A DNA stretch of 64,000 nt from Rhodococcus spongiicola. Its GTDB lineage: Bacteria; Actinomycetota; Actinomycetes; Mycobacteriales; Mycobacteriaceae. Positions within the stretch are counted from its first letter, which is position 1; the number at the start of each line of letters is the position of its first letter. The translations under genes were made by a program, and so were the position numbers. The stretch is from NCBI RefSeq assembly GCF_004011835.1, contig NZ_RKLN01000002.1, forward strand, positions 105,469-169,468, written 5' to 3'. Of this stretch, positions 17,477 to 28,975 are shown in pieces. The notes beneath the pieces were generated by a model. The model saw nothing but the letters and a program-made list of their open reading frames with translations, did not search any database and had not been told where the DNA came from.

Positions 17477-17926
17477 TCAGAGTGCGGTGGCGAGTTTGTC
17501 GAGGGCCATCGAGTGTCCTTCGCGGGTGCCGGCGATCATGTCGTCACCCACGAACGAGCAGATCTGCGAGACCACGGTGACTTCGGTCCCGTCGTCGTTC
17601 GGATCGAGGCTCCAGGTCACCAACGAGATCGCAAGTGGTTCCGCGTCCAGCGATATCGTCTCGCTGTAAACCAAACGAACACCCTCCTTGATATCGAGGT
17701 AGCGGACTCGCCCGGTGAGTTCTGCCTGACCGACGGGCCCGCATCGGAAGTCATCCACCCCGTCCACTTCGAACGAGGTGCTTGTGTACACGACTTCGTG
17801 CCCCTCGGGTGCCGTCCAGGAAGCACGACGCTCAACGTCTGCGTAGGCCGCGAAAATCTTGTCGGGCGACACCGGATAACTGCGTGCGACCTCCACTGTG
17901 CTGTGGCTCAGAGTGGGAGTGCTCAT
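17477..17926 (-). CDS. SRPBCC/AHSA1-domain protein
   Basis: The 149-residue protein is a START-like helix-grip domain of the AHSA1 type (VEVARSYPVSPDKIFAAYAD; SWTAPEGHEVVY; TSLVTW-like core; final helix MALDKLATAL). These proteins bind hydrophobic ligands or act as small stress partners; no catalytic residues are evident. It is translationally coupled to the ArsR regulator gene upstream (ATGA overlap 17923-17926), a very common arsR-ahsa1 pair. Confidence 0.82.
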   Translation of the reverse strand: MSTPTLSHSTVEVARSYPVSPDKIFAAYADVERRASWTAPEGHEVVYTSTSFEVDGVDDFRCGPVGQAELTGRVRYLDIKEGVRLVYSETISLDAEPLAISLVTWSLDPNDDGTEVTVVSQICSFVGDDMIAGTREGHSMALDKLATAL

Positions 17927-18297
17927 CGGGGTCCCTTCTGGTTGGTCTGATCTGTCGAGTCGGCGGCTGTCAGGACAGCGACCACCTCGTCGAGCCGGTC
18001 CAAACGTGCCTCATAGCGATTCCGCCTGCTTGCCGACCACCGCTCGAGGCGTGCAAGTCCGTCTTGGAGTAGTTCGTGCACCCTGACCCTTCCGACCTTG
18101 CGTGATACGACCAGATCGGCCGATTCGAGGTGCTGCAAGTGTTGAACCACCGCGGCCAAGGACATCTCGAGCGGTCCCGCGAGCGCCGATGTGGTTGCAG
18201 GCCCGTAGGCCAGACGCGTGATGACGTCGCGCCGGGCGGGATTCGCCAGCGCTTTGAAGACTGCATCGATGTCATCGGGCACGCGGTCATCGGGCAC
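17923..18297 (-). CDS. ArsR-family winged-helix repressor
   Basis: The product has 124 residues. The wHTH spans about residues 8-95 (VFKALANPARRDVITRLAYGP; LEMSLAAVVQHLQHLESADLV; VGRVRVHEL). The ELCVCDL metal-box of ArsR/SmtB sensors is absent, so it belongs to the non-metal subgroup usually paired with AHSA1/SRPBCC genes. A 15-bp direct duplication at 18271-18300 makes the N-terminus read (V)PDDRVPDD and provides two possible GTG starts (18297 and 18282). The first fits a leaderless promoter perfectly. Its target is probably its own operon through the dyad at 18336-18350. Confidence 0.85.
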   Translation of the reverse strand: MPDDRVPDDIDAVFKALANPARRDVITRLAYGPATTSALAGPLEMSLAAVVQHLQHLESADLVVSRKVGRVRVHELLQDGLARLERWSASRRNRYEARLDRLDEVVAVLTAADSTDQTNQKGPR

Positions 18298-18303
18298 GCG
18301 ACA

Positions 18304-18350
18304 ACTCTAGGCACAGGTACCGGTGACAGTCAAGTAATCACTTAAGTATT
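18304..18350 (-). promoter_or_regulatory. arsR promoter and operator
   Basis: On the minus strand, TTGACT (18328-18333) and TAGAGT (18304-18309) are separated by 18 bp and the GTG start follows 6 nt later, giving a leaderless promoter. Just upstream lies a near-palindrome, AATCACTTAAGTATT (18336-18350; central ACTTAAGT), suited to ArsR autorepression. Confidence 0.65.
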
Positions 18351-18416
18351 TAGGCGCCGCACCGTCGGACCTACATCCGGTCGAAATTGCCGGTGTTCGA
18401 GGGCAGGATGGGAAGC

Positions 18417-19043
18417 ATGGCGGGAGAACTGTTGGAGATCGTCGGAGAGGACTTCTCCGACGCGGGCCTTCCTCGACAGACCTGGAGCCGACAGCACTAC
18501 ACCGAGTGCTCGTTCCGGGACGCCGACCTGCACGGATTGCGCACCGAGTTCACGGTGTTCAGCGGGTGCGATTTCACGGGCGCCGACCTCGTCGATTCGC
18601 ACCACTTCTCGAGCGCCTTCCGTTCCTGCATGTTCACTCGGACATCTTTGGGGCACAGCCGCTTCCGGGGGACAAGTCTGCTCGGATCGGTCTTCGTCGA
18701 CTGCCAGTTCCGGCCGATGCTGATCGACGAGGCCGACCTCACCCTGGTGTCGATGGTTGGTGCCGACCTGCGGGGCGTCGACTTCATCGATTCACGGCTC
18801 CGGGACGCCAACCTCGTGCAGGCCGACATGCGCGGCGCGAACCTACGGTCCGTAGACCTGTTCGGTGCACGCGTCGAGGGTCTGCGGCTCGACGGGGCCG
18901 ACCTGCGCGGCGCGCACGTCGATCCTGGGCTCTGGAAGGCCGCCAGCCTCGACGGCGCTCATGTCGAACAAACTCAGGCGGTGGCGTACGCGACCGCGCG
19001 CGGACTCGTCGTCGAACCAGCTGTGACGCTCAGCGGGCGGTAG
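18417..19043 (+). CDS. Pentapeptide-repeat protein (MfpA/Qnr-like fold)
   Basis: The product has 208 residues. Most of the chain is A(D/N)Lxx-type pentapeptides ([54 protein letters not shown]), which build a right-handed quadrilateral beta-helix. DNA-mimic relatives such as MfpA bind gyrase and modify fluoroquinolone response, but many others have unknown roles, so gyrase binding is only a possibility. ATG 18417 was chosen (GGGAAG upstream); ATG 18408 is also in frame. Divergent from arsR. Confidence 0.8.
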   Translation: MAGELLEIVGEDFSDAGLPRQTWSRQHYTECSFRDADLHGLRTEFTVFSGCDFTGADLVDSHHFSSAFRSCMFTRTSLGHSRFRGTSLLGSVFVDCQFRPMLIDEADLTLVSMVGADLRGVDFIDSRLRDANLVQADMRGANLRSVDLFGARVEGLRLDGADLRGAHVDPGLWKAASLDGAHVEQTQAVAYATARGLVVEPAVTLSGR

Positions 19044-19145
19044 CACGCGATCGTGGCGGCGTCGGACGGCGGCCAGGTTGGACCCGCCAGATTGGACGAT
19101 CGTCGGTACGACGCGTGGACCGTGGATCCGGAGCCGGTGTCACGA

Positions 19146-19174
19146 GGCGACCATTGCCTGGAACAATGGTCGCC
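19146..19174 (+). promoter_or_regulatory. Perfect 11-bp inverted repeat enclosing the folD ATG
   Basis: Arms GGCGACCATTG (19146-19156) and CAATGGTCGCC (19164-19174) are exact inverse complements around a 7-nt loop CCTGGAA. The folD ATG (19166-19168) is inside the right arm, and a GTG alternative start (19175) begins directly after it. It could be an RNA hairpin that hides the start region or a DNA operator. Confidence 0.6.
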
Positions 19175-20044
19175 GTGACTGCGACGATTCTCGATGGCAA
19201 GGCAACCCGCGACGAGATTTTCAAGGACCTCGAGGCCCGGGTGTCGGCCTTGAAGGGGAAGGGCATCACACCCGGTCTGGGCACCATTCTCGTCGGCGAC
19301 GATCCTGGATCCGCGGCGTACGTACGTGGCAAGCACAACGACTGCGCCAAGGTCGGAATCACCTCGATCCGCCGGGATCTGCCGGCTGACATCACGCAGG
19401 CCGAACTCGAGGCCACGATCGACGAGCTGAACTCCAACCCCGAATGCACCGGCTACATCGTCCAGCTCCCGCTGCCGCGGCACCTCGACGAGAACGCCGC
19501 GCTCGAGCGCATCGACCCCGGTAAGGACGCCGATGGCCTGCACCCAGTGAATCTGGGCCGCCTCGTCCTCGGCAAGGAGGCGCCGCTGCCGTGCACCCCG
19601 CGCGGCATCGTCCACCTGTTGCGCCGCTACGACGTCCCGATCGCCGGCGCACACGTTGCTGTCGTCGGACGAGGAGTCACCGTCGGTCGCCCGATCGGCC
19701 TACTGCTGACCCGCCGCACCGAGAACGCCACGGTCACGCTGTGTCACACCGGAACCCGTGATCTCGCCGCGCAGGTGCGGCAGGCCGACATCGTCGTCGC
19801 CGCGGCCGGTGTGCCCGGACTGATCAAGGCCGACATGGTCAAGCCCGGGGCCGCGGTCCTCGACGTGGGCGTCAGCCGCACCGAGGACGGACTCGCGGGT
19901 GACGTCGCAGACGACGTTCGTGAGGTCGCCGGATTCATCTCGCCGAACCCCGGTGGCGTCGGACCGTTGACCCGGGCGTTCCTGCTCACCAACGTGGTCG
20001 AGCGGGCCGAGCAGCTAGCCGGCTTGGACGGCAACCAGAGCTAG
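19166..20044 (+). CDS. folD: Bifunctional methylenetetrahydrofolate dehydrogenase/cyclohydrolase FolD
   Basis: The 292-residue protein oxidises 5,10-methylene-THF to methenyl-THF with NADP and hydrolyses it to 10-formyl-THF, supplying one-carbon units for purines. Signatures: [23 protein letters not shown] (in part, including the catalytic YxxxK, here YVRGK), [19 protein letters not shown], and the NADP site [16 protein letters not shown] 19166 gives [14 protein letters not shown] 19175 gives VTATILDG and is an equally good start. The DUF3017 gene follows by 8 bp in the usual folD-DUF3017 pair. Confidence 0.93.
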   Translation: MVAVTATILDGKATRDEIFKDLEARVSALKGKGITPGLGTILVGDDPGSAAYVRGKHNDCAKVGITSIRRDLPADITQAELEATIDELNSNPECTGYIVQLPLPRHLDENAALERIDPGKDADGLHPVNLGRLVLGKEAPLPCTPRGIVHLLRRYDVPIAGAHVAVVGRGVTVGRPIGLLLTRRTENATVTLCHTGTRDLAAQVRQADIVVAAAGVPGLIKADMVKPGAAVLDVGVSRTEDGLAGDVADDVREVAGFISPNPGGVGPLTRAFLLTNVVERAEQLAGLDGNQS

Positions 20045-20052
20045 GACAGCCA

Positions 20053-20340
20053 ATGACCCAACCCGTGATGCAGTTCGCGCGCCGAAACCTGCCGATGCTG
20101 GCCGTCCTCCTCGTGGTGGCGGCCGCATTCGCGCTGGTGCTCGCCGACCGGTGGCGGCGTGGCGCCTTCGTCCTCGGTGGAGCCATGCTTCTCGCGGCGT
20201 TTCTGCGGGCGGTGTTGTCACCGGAGCGGGTGGGATTGCTCGCGGTGCGCGACAAGGGGTTCGATGTCGTCGCCATGACCGCAGTAGGCGCGGCGATCAT
20301 GGCGCTGGCGGCATCGATCGACCCGCTCGGCACCGACTGA
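20053..20340 (+). CDS. DUF3017 small membrane protein
   Basis: The 95-residue protein has three hydrophobic segments (MLAVLLVVAAAFALVLA; GAFVLGGAMLLAAFLRA; VVAMTAVGAAIMALAAS) and the family motif LSPERVGLLAVRDKGFD. It lies 8 bp after folD, the position in which this actinobacterial family is typically found. No function is known. It probably shares the folD transcript and converges on metX. Confidence 0.85.
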   Translation: MTQPVMQFARRNLPMLAVLLVVAAAFALVLADRWRRGAFVLGGAMLLAAFLRAVLSPERVGLLAVRDKGFDVVAMTAVGAAIMALAASIDPLGTD

Positions 20341-20364
20341 TGTGACCGACGGGTCGCGAGGGTC

Positions 20365-21525
20365 TCAGCCGCGGGACACTCGGTTCCGACGCGCCTCGCG
20401 TGCCAGCTCCGCCGTCTCTTTCAACAGTTCGGCCACGGCGTCGGACTCGGTGAGGAACCCGTCGTGGCCATCCTTCGACTCGACGACGCGCAGCCCATCG
20501 CAGCCAGCCAGTCCGTCCGCAAGTTCCTGCAGCAGCCTCAGCGGGTACAGGCGGTCCGAGTCGACGCCGCCGACGATCACCGGGACTTCGGTCGAGCCGA
20601 GAGCGGCCGCGACACCGCCGCGGCCTCGTCCCACATCATGCCGGTTGAGGGATTCCGTCAGCAGCACGTAGGTGCCCGCGTCGAATCGGGAGACAAGCTT
20701 GTCGGCCTGGTATTCGAGATAGCTCTGAACGGCGTAGCGTCCACCGGCCCAGGGGTTCTCGCCAGTCTGGTTGTCGTTGGCGAAACGCGAGTCCAGTTCG
20801 CTTTCCGAGCGGTAGGACATGTGCGCGATCCGCCGGGCGAGTCCCAGCCCGGTGGTGGGGCGGCGCCCCGTGCCGTGGTAGTCGCCGTCTTGCCAGTCCG
20901 GATCGTTCTTGATGATCTCGATCTGCGCGGTCTGGGTGCCGATCTGGTCAGCCGTGGCCCGAGCGCTGACTGCTAGGACGAGCGCAGCGTCGACGCGGTG
21001 CGGATGCCCGACGATCCACTCCAGTGCCCGCATTCCGCCCATCGACCCGCCGACCACAGCGGCGAAGCTCTCGATGCCCAGTACGTCCGCGAGTGCGACC
21101 TCGGCGGTCACTTGGTCGCGGATGGAGATCTCGGGGAACCGAGAGCCCCAGAAGGCCCCGTCTGCGGCGAGTGATCCAGGACCGGTCGTACCCCGGCAGC
21201 CGCCGAGCACATTCGTGGCGACGACGCACCATTCGTTGGTGTCGATCGGTGCACCGGGTCCGATCATGCCGTTCCACCAACCGGGGGAGGGGTGCTCGTC
21301 GTCGGCGGAGCCGACGACGTGCGAATCCCCGGTGAGGGCGTGTTCGATGAGGACCACGTTGTCCCGGGCGGGGGAGAGCTCACCCCAACGCTGGAGGGCG
21401 AGGGTCACGTCGGGTAGTTCCACACCGCTCTCGAGCTTGATCGAGCCGATGTGGACGAAGCCCAGCTGCCCGTCCGCCGAGGGAAATCCGGCCGGCGGGG
21501 CGTTGGTGATGGAGCTGATCGTCAA
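20365..21525 (-). CDS. metX: Homoserine O-acetyltransferase MetX
   Basis: This 386-residue alpha/beta-hydrolase acetylates homoserine with acetyl-CoA, the first committed step of methionine synthesis by direct sulfhydrylation. Visible motifs: [14 protein letters not shown] (oxyanion region), the nucleophile elbow [12 protein letters not shown], then [12 protein letters not shown] and the catalytic histidine in [10 protein letters not shown]. It overlaps the upstream metY gene by ATGA (21522-21525), so the two are translationally coupled. The operon lies behind a SAM-IV riboswitch. Confidence 0.93.
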   Translation of the reverse strand: MTISSITNAPPAGFPSADGQLGFVHIGSIKLESGVELPDVTLALQRWGELSPARDNVVLIEHALTGDSHVVGSADDEHPSPGWWNGMIGPGAPIDTNEWCVVATNVLGGCRGTTGPGSLAADGAFWGSRFPEISIRDQVTAEVALADVLGIESFAAVVGGSMGGMRALEWIVGHPHRVDAALVLAVSARATADQIGTQTAQIEIIKNDPDWQDGDYHGTGRRPTTGLGLARRIAHMSYRSESELDSRFANDNQTGENPWAGGRYAVQSYLEYQADKLVSRFDAGTYVLLTESLNRHDVGRGRGGVAAALGSTEVPVIVGGVDSDRLYPLRLLQELADGLAGCDGLRVVESKDGHDGFLTESDAVAELLKETAELAREARRNRVSRG

Positions 21526-22829
21526 GATGTCACCGCCGCTGCCGTGAACCCGGCTTCCAGGTCGCCCAAGATGTCGTCGATGCCCTCGATGCCGACGGCG
21601 AGGCGCACCAGACCCGGCGTGACACCGGATGCGAGTTGCTCCTCGGGTGTGAGCTGCGAGTGCGTCGTCGACGCGGGGTGAATCACCAGCGAGCGCACGT
21701 CACCGATGTTGGCAACGTGGCTGTGCAGCGTGAGCGCGTTGACGAACCTCTTGCCGGCGTCGACTCCGCCCGCGATCTCGAACGCGACGATCGCGCCGGC
21801 GCCACGAGGTGCCAGCGTCTTCGCGCGCTCGTGCCACGGCGAGGACTCCAGTCCGGCGTACGACACCGAGATCACGTCATTTCGGGCCTCGAGGTACTCG
21901 GCGACGGCCTTCGCGTTCTTCACGTGGCGCTCCATGCGCAGGCTCAGGGTCTCGATGCCCTGCGAGATGAGGAACGCGTTGAACGGGGAGACAGCGGAGC
22001 CGAGATCGCGCAGCAGTTGAACGCGCGCCTTGAGCGCAAATGCCGGAGCGCCCAAGTCGGAGTAGACGACACCGTGGTAGCTGGGGTCCGCCGTCGTGAA
22101 ATTGGTGTGCCGGCCCTGCGTCCAGTCGAACGTGCCACCGTCGACGATCACACCGGCGACCGCGGTGCCGTGGCCGCCGAGGTACTTGGTGGCCGAATGC
22201 ACGACGATGTCGGCGCCGTGCTCGAGCGGGCGGATCAGGTAGGGCGTCGCGACGGTGTTGTCGACGATCAACGGGATGCCGTTCTCGTGCGCGACCTGCG
22301 CAATGCCCGGGATGTCGAGGACGTCGTTGTGTGGGTTGGAGATCGACTCGCCGTAGAACGCCTTGGTGTTCGGGCGGATCGCGGCGCGCCACTGCTCGAT
22401 GTCGTCGGGATCCTCGACGAACGAGACCTCGATGCCCAGCTTGGGCAGCGAGTAGTGGAACAGGTTGTACGTGCCGCCGTACAGGCGGGGGCTCGACACG
22501 ATGTGGTCACCGGCCTCCGCGAGGTTGAGTATGGCGAACGTCTCGGCGGCCTGGCCGGAGGCGAGCAGCAGTGCGGCGACGCCACCCTCGAGCGCGGCGA
22601 TCCGCTGCTCGACGGCGTCCTGCGTCGGATTCATGATTCGGGTGTAAATGTTGCCGGGCTCGGCGAGACCGAATAGCGCGGCGGCGTGATCAGTGCTGTC
22701 GAACGTGTACGACGTGGTCTGGTAGATCGGCAGCGCGCGCGCGTTCGTGGTTCCATCGGGGAGCTGACCTGCGTGTACCTGCTTGGTATCGAAACTCCAG
22801 TTAGCCGATGGATCCGTGATTTCAGTCAT
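21522..22829 (-). CDS. metY: O-acetylhomoserine sulfhydrylase MetY
   Basis: This 435-residue PLP enzyme of the Cys/Met metabolism family joins O-acetylhomoserine and sulfide to give homocysteine. Motifs: [22 protein letters not shown] near the N-terminus, [20 protein letters not shown], and the PLP-lysine motif [13 protein letters not shown]. It is the first gene of the metY-metX operon. GGAG lies about 10 bp before the ATG. Expression should be shut down by SAM through the riboswitch in the leader (22972-23093). It supplies the direct sulfur-assimilation route. Confidence 0.93.
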   Translation of the reverse strand: MTEITDPSANWSFDTKQVHAGQLPDGTTNARALPIYQTTSYTFDSTDHAAALFGLAEPGNIYTRIMNPTQDAVEQRIAALEGGVAALLLASGQAAETFAILNLAEAGDHIVSSPRLYGGTYNLFHYSLPKLGIEVSFVEDPDDIEQWRAAIRPNTKAFYGESISNPHNDVLDIPGIAQVAHENGIPLIVDNTVATPYLIRPLEHGADIVVHSATKYLGGHGTAVAGVIVDGGTFDWTQGRHTNFTTADPSYHGVVYSDLGAPAFALKARVQLLRDLGSAVSPFNAFLISQGIETLSLRMERHVKNAKAVAEYLEARNDVISVSYAGLESSPWHERAKTLAPRGAGAIVAFEIAGGVDAGKRFVNALTLHSHVANIGDVRSLVIHPASTTHSQLTPEEQLASGVTPGLVRLAVGIEGIDDILGDLEAGFTAAAVTS

Positions 22830-22958
22830 AAGTCGTCTACTCCAGGTTCGGGAGATGATGGTCGGCGTATGAGCTGGCGCAGAGTCGTGCGCGCCGGGGA
22901 CCGGCTAATGGTGAGAGCAGCACATGCTGAACCTCCGTTGGGGCATGGCCCGGTCAGT

Positions 22959-22978
22959 GGGTCCGTCCCAGCGGACCC
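22959..22978 (-). promoter_or_regulatory. Hairpin 3' of the SAM-IV aptamer
   Basis: GGGTCCG (22959-22965) pairs with CGGACCC (22972-22978) over a 6-nt loop. It directly follows or overlaps the 3' end of the aptamer and may be part of the expression platform (attenuator or sequestering stem). Confidence 0.5.
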
Positions 22979-23093
22979 GCGCTTGTTCCTCGACTTTCGT
23001 CGGGAAACCTGGTCATCACCCGGGGCACCCCACCGCGGTTGGAGGGTTGCCGGCCAGCGAGCCGGGGCTTGGCGCTGGCGCTCTTGACCTCTC
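22972..23093 (-). ncRNA. SAM-IV riboswitch in the metY leader
   Basis: Read on the minus strand from 23093, the leader contains GGTCAAGAGCGCCAGCGCC, AAGCCCCGGCTCGCTGGC, CGGCAACCCTCC, CGCGGTGGGGTGCCCCGGGT and GATGACC in that order. This is the conserved core of the actinobacterial SAM-IV class, in which GGTCA near the 5' end pairs with TGACC near the 3' end. It lies about 140 nt before the metY start. Exact ends are approximate. Confidence 0.9.
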
Positions 23094-23410
23094 TGTGATC
23101 TTAGCGAAACGGCCGGGTAATGGGAAGCTGGGGTGGCCATTTCTACGTGGATTCGATGTGGGCGTAACCCGTCGGACCCGCGTACCAACCAAGGTTACCG
23201 GGAAGTAGTGGTTCTTGGCACGGGCGAAGGTTGCGTGGCGGCGTAATAGCAGTACGCTCGTCTTGTTTCGGTCGGCCCTGACGTGGGAGATTCGGACCGT
23301 ATACGTTTGATAATTGAACCGTTGGCGGGCTTACTCACAAAGTGGTCCGCGCACCCCCAGTACCCAGGGAACGGAACCAAGGGAAACTCCTAGGAGGACG
23401 CGAAGCCCCC
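23094..23410 (+). other. Intergenic region between metY leader and icd
   Basis: No gene is recognised here. It must hold the divergent promoters of the metYX riboswitch transcript and of icd. AT-richer patches occur at 23246-23256 and 23290-23320 (GTATACGTTTGATAATTG), but no promoter pair is convincing enough to assign. Confidence 0.5.
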
Positions 23411-24628
23411 ATGTCCAAGATCAAGGTCGAAGGCAAGGTCGTCGAACTCGACGGCGACGAGATGACCCGCATCATCTGGCAGTTCATCAAAGACAAGTTG
23501 ATCCATCCGTACCTGGATGTCGATCTGGAGTACTACGACCTGGGCATCGAGCATCGCGATGCCACCGACGACCAGGTCACCATCGACGCGGCTAACGCGA
23601 TCAAGAAGCACGGCGTCGGCGTCAAGTGCGCGACCATCACCCCGGACGAGGCCCGCGTCGAGGAGTTCGGGCTCAAGAAGATGTGGCGTTCCCCGAACGG
23701 CACCATCCGCAACATCCTGGGTGGCACCATCTTCCGCGCCCCAATCCTGATCTCCAACGTCCCCCGCCTGGTCCCCGGCTGGACCAAGCCGGTGATCGTC
23801 GGACGTCACGCGTTCGGTGACCAGTACCGTGCAACCGACTTCAAGGTCCCGGGAGCCGGCACCATCACCATCACCTTCACCCCCGAGGACGGCTCCGAGC
23901 CGATCGAGCACGAGGTGTGCCGCATTCCCGAGGACGGTGGCGTCGTCTTGGGCATGTACAACTACCGGAAGTCCATCCAGGACTTCGCGCGCGCGTCGTT
24001 CGCGTACGGCCTGCAGCGCAACTACCCGGTCTACCTGTCGACCAAGAACACGATCCTCAAGGCCTACGACGGCATGTTCAAGGACGAGTTCCAGCGTATC
24101 TTCGACGAGGAGTTCAAGGCCGAGTTCGACGCTGCCGGACTGACCTACGAGCACCGCCTCATCGACGACATGGTTGCGTCGTCCCTCAAGTGGGAGGGCG
24201 GGTACGTCTGGGCGTGCAAGAACTACGACGGAGACGTCCAGTCCGACACCGTCGCGCAGGGCTACGGCTCGCTGGGTCTGATGACCTCGGTCCTGATGAC
24301 GCCGGACGGAAAGACCGTCGAGGCCGAGGCCGCGCACGGCACCGTCACCCGTCACTACCGTCAGCACCAGCAGGGCAAGCCCACCTCGACGAACCCGATC
24401 GCGTCGATCTTCGCGTGGACCCGCGGTCTCGAGCATCGCGGCAAGCTCGACAACACGCCTGAGCTGATCGAGTTCGCGAACCAACTCGAGGACGTCGTCA
24501 TCCGGACCGTCGAGAACGGTCAGATGACCAAGGATCTCGCTCTGCTGATCGGTCCCGATCAGGGTTGGCAGACCACCGAGGAGTTCCTCGCCACGTTGGA
24601 CGAGAACCTCCAGAAGGCGCGCGCGTAA
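23411..24628 (+). CDS. icd: NADP-dependent isocitrate dehydrogenase (homodimeric, eukaryote-like class)
   Basis: The 405-residue enzyme performs oxidative decarboxylation of isocitrate to 2-oxoglutarate in the TCA cycle, producing NADPH. Family signatures: [18 protein letters not shown], the substrate loop [38 protein letters not shown] (metal aspartates) and [13 protein letters not shown] (NADP site). ATG 23411 begins the conserved N-terminus ([10 protein letters not shown]); AGGAGG lies 11-12 bp upstream, rather far. A strong intrinsic terminator follows. Confidence 0.95.
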   Translation: MSKIKVEGKVVELDGDEMTRIIWQFIKDKLIHPYLDVDLEYYDLGIEHRDATDDQVTIDAANAIKKHGVGVKCATITPDEARVEEFGLKKMWRSPNGTIRNILGGTIFRAPILISNVPRLVPGWTKPVIVGRHAFGDQYRATDFKVPGAGTITITFTPEDGSEPIEHEVCRIPEDGGVVLGMYNYRKSIQDFARASFAYGLQRNYPVYLSTKNTILKAYDGMFKDEFQRIFDEEFKAEFDAAGLTYEHRLIDDMVASSLKWEGGYVWACKNYDGDVQSDTVAQGYGSLGLMTSVLMTPDGKTVEAEAAHGTVTRHYRQHQQGKPTSTNPIASIFAWTRGLEHRGKLDNTPELIEFANQLEDVVIRTVENGQMTKDLALLIGPDQGWQTTEEFLATLDENLQKARA

Positions 24629-24648
24629 CCCTGCCCCACGCAACGATG

Positions 24649-24687
24649 CGGGACGTTCCCTTCGCGGGAACGTCCCGTTTTCTTTTG
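24649..24687 (+). terminator. Rho-independent terminator of icd
   Basis: CGGGACGTTCCC (24649-24660) and GGGAACGTCCCG (24666-24677) form a perfect 12-bp stem with loop TTCGC, followed by TTTTCTTTT. It starts 21 bp after the icd stop codon. Confidence 0.95.
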
Positions 24688-24719
24688 CGAGATACCGTGG
24701 TTCCCGCGTCGTCCCGTCG

Positions 24720-25967
24720 ATGACGGCTGCGTGTAACTGCGGAAGGCCTCCCTTCTTGACGATCCCGGCCCGCACAGGGCCTCCTCCGACTACGCGCCTG
24801 ACGCCTTCCGGACGGCGTCTGGCGATGTTCGCGCTCGCGATGGGCGGCTTCGGCATCGGCACCACCGAGTTCGTGGCGATGGGCTTGCTTCCCCAGATCG
24901 CCGGTGGGCTAGGGGTCTCCGAGCCCGCGGCGGGACGCATCGTCACCGCGTACGCGATGGGTGTCGTAGTGGGCGCACCGCTCATTGCGGCGCTCACGGC
25001 TCGGATTCCCCGCAGGGCGCTGCTCGTCGCTCTCATGGTCGCCTTCACAGTGGGCAACGCAGCGGCGATCGTGGCACCGAACTACGGGGGACTGATGGTC
25101 GCGCGGTTCGTCGCAGGCCTGCCGCACGGCGCGTACTTCGGTGTCGCATCGCTCGTAGCGGCACATCTGGCCGAGCCTGGGAAGCGGGCCAAGGCCGTGT
25201 CGATCGTGATTTCGGGACTCTCGGTCGCCAACGTCGCCGGGGTGCCGGTCGCCACGTGGATCGGACAGGACCTGGGCTGGCGCTCCGCGTTCGCCCTGGT
25301 TGCGGTGGTCGGCGTACTCACCGTCGTGGCGATCGCCGCGTGGGTTCCGCCGCTGCACACCATGTCCACGACGGACCCGCGGACCGAACTCGGGGCACTG
25401 CGGCGTGGGCAGGTGTGGCTGACCCTCGCAATCGCCATGGTGGGCTTCGCCGGCATGTTCGCGGTCTACACCTATGTGGTCTCGACTTTGACCGACGTCG
25501 CCGGGATGCCGATGTCACTGATCCCGCTGGCGCTCTTGGTCTATGGGGTCGGCATGGTCGTCGGTGTTTTCCTAGGCGGCGTTGTCGCAGATCGCGTACC
25601 CACGCCCGGTCTGTTCGCGGTGCTGGGCGCGGTTGCGGCGTTCCTGACGATGTTCGCTGTCGCCGCACACAACCCGTACACGGCCGTCGCGGTGCTGTTC
25701 CTCGTCGCGGCATCCGGGGCGGCCCTCGTGCCGGGCTTGCAGACCCGCTTGATGGACGTTGCCGCCGATGCGCAGACCCTCGCGGCTGCGCTCAACCATT
25801 CCGCGTTCAACGTCGCGAACGGGTTCGGGGCGTGGATCGGTGGCGTCGTCATCGCGGCCGGTTTCGGGTACACGGCCCCGGCGCTCGTCGGTGCCGGGTT
25901 GGCGGTTCTTGGGCTGGTGGTGCTCACCATTTCGGTGATGGCAGCCGCGGTGACGGCACGGCGCTGA
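24720..25967 (+). CDS. MFS transporter of the DHA1 drug/sugar-efflux type
   Basis: The 415-residue protein has 12 predicted helices, beginning RRLAMFALAMGGFGIGTTEFVAMGLLPQI (the GTTEFxxMGLLP signature of the AraJ/YdhP/CmlR-type DHA1 subfamily). Motif A-like loops are present (ALTARIPRRALL, GGVVADRVPTPG). Probable proton-driven efflux; the substrate is unknown. The ATG at 24720 has no visible RBS, whereas TTG 24756 has GGAAGG about 10 bp upstream, so the shorter form may be the real one. It begins after the icd terminator and stands alone. Confidence 0.82.
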   Translation: MTAACNCGRPPFLTIPARTGPPPTTRLTPSGRRLAMFALAMGGFGIGTTEFVAMGLLPQIAGGLGVSEPAAGRIVTAYAMGVVVGAPLIAALTARIPRRALLVALMVAFTVGNAAAIVAPNYGGLMVARFVAGLPHGAYFGVASLVAAHLAEPGKRAKAVSIVISGLSVANVAGVPVATWIGQDLGWRSAFALVAVVGVLTVVAIAAWVPPLHTMSTTDPRTELGALRRGQVWLTLAIAMVGFAGMFAVYTYVVSTLTDVAGMPMSLIPLALLVYGVGMVVGVFLGGVVADRVPTPGLFAVLGAVAAFLTMFAVAAHNPYTAVAVLFLVAASGAALVPGLQTRLMDVAADAQTLAAALNHSAFNVANGFGAWIGGVVIAAGFGYTAPALVGAGLAVLGLVVLTISVMAAAVTARR

Positions 25968-26009
25968 CCGTCGGCGCGAGGCGGCGCCGCGGTCGGTACG
26001 GTTCTGGTT

Positions 26010-27942
<1,933 letters not shown>

Positions 27943-27949
27943 TTAGCGC

Positions 27950-28975
27950 ATGGCCGGTGCCGCACCGAGCTTCCTCGACAGACAGCGAGCGGCGCGGCCG
28001 TGGGTGGATCACCTCGTCCGGGCGGGTAGGCGCTACCAGCAGCAGCAGGGCAACCACTACGCCGCCGGGATCACCTTCTTCACGATTCTCGCGATCGTCC
28101 CGATCCTGATGGTGGCGTTCGCCGTTGTGGGTTTCGTGCTCGCGGGTCGGCCCGAGGTGCTCACCGAGATCCAAGACCAGGTCAGCACCAGCATGCCGGG
28201 TGGCCTCGGCGACACCGTCAACGACCTGATCGATTCCGCGATCTCCTCCCGCGCCGGCGTCGGGGTCGTGGGTTTCCTCGGCGCCACGTACGCGGGGCTC
28301 GCTTGGATGGCCAACCTGCGCGACGCTCTGACCGCGATGTGGGAACACACACGAAAGGAGCATGGCCTCGTCGTCACGAAGCTCCGGGACTTCGTCAAGC
28401 TGGTGGGTCTGGGTCTGGCGTTGATCGTGACGTTCGGGTTGTCGGCGCTGAGCAACGGCCCGGTCGCCCAGCGCGTCGTGGAATGGCTCGGGGTCGAGAA
28501 CGCCCTCGCCGGCGGAGTTCTGCTGCGGATCACCTCAGTGGTGGTCGCTCTGCTCGCGACGTGGGGCCTGTTGACCTGGGTGATCGCCCGGCTGCCACGT
28601 GAACCGGTGACGCTGCGCAGCGCAATGCGGGCCGCGTTCGCCGCTGCGATCGTGTTCGAACTCTTTCGCCAGGTGGGTGCCATCTACCTGAACGCAGTCA
28701 GCCAAGGACCCGCCGGCGTGGCATTCGGGCCGATCATCGGTCTGCTCGTGTTCAGCAACCTGGCCGCGAGACTGGTTCTGTTCGCGACCGCGTGGGCGGC
28801 GACCGCGCGTGAGAACGTCGAGCAGGCGTTCGTGCCGCCGCCCGACTCGGCCGTCATACAGCCGCGGGTGCAGGTTCGCGAAGGGGTGTCGGTGAAGGAA
28901 GCGGTGATCCTCACCGGCGCGGGTGCGCTTGCGGCGATCGGGCTGGCCGGCTTGTGGCGCCGTCGGGCGCAGTGA
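27950..28975 (+). CDS. YihY/BrkB-family inner membrane protein (YhjD-like)
   Basis: This 341-residue protein has about six to seven helices with the YihY family features GNHYAAGITFFTILAIVPILM, GFLGATYAGLAWMANLRDALTAMW (written in part) and FGPIIGLLVFSNLAARLVLFA. The molecular role is unsettled; YhjD relatives have been linked to export of lipid A precursors, which is not relevant in an actinobacterium. It follows trpS by 7 bp. The TGA stop (28973-28975) lies inside the first unit of a tandem repeat array that reaches to the stop of dacB. Confidence 0.85.
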   Translation: MAGAAPSFLDRQRAARPWVDHLVRAGRRYQQQQGNHYAAGITFFTILAIVPILMVAFAVVGFVLAGRPEVLTEIQDQVSTSMPGGLGDTVNDLIDSAISSRAGVGVVGFLGATYAGLAWMANLRDALTAMWEHTRKEHGLVVTKLRDFVKLVGLGLALIVTFGLSALSNGPVAQRVVEWLGVENALAGGVLLRITSVVVALLATWGLLTWVIARLPREPVTLRSAMRAAFAAAIVFELFRQVGAIYLNAVSQGPAGVAFGPIIGLLVFSNLAARLVLFATAWAATARENVEQAFVPPPDSAVIQPRVQVREGVSVKEAVILTGAGALAAIGLAGLWRRRAQ

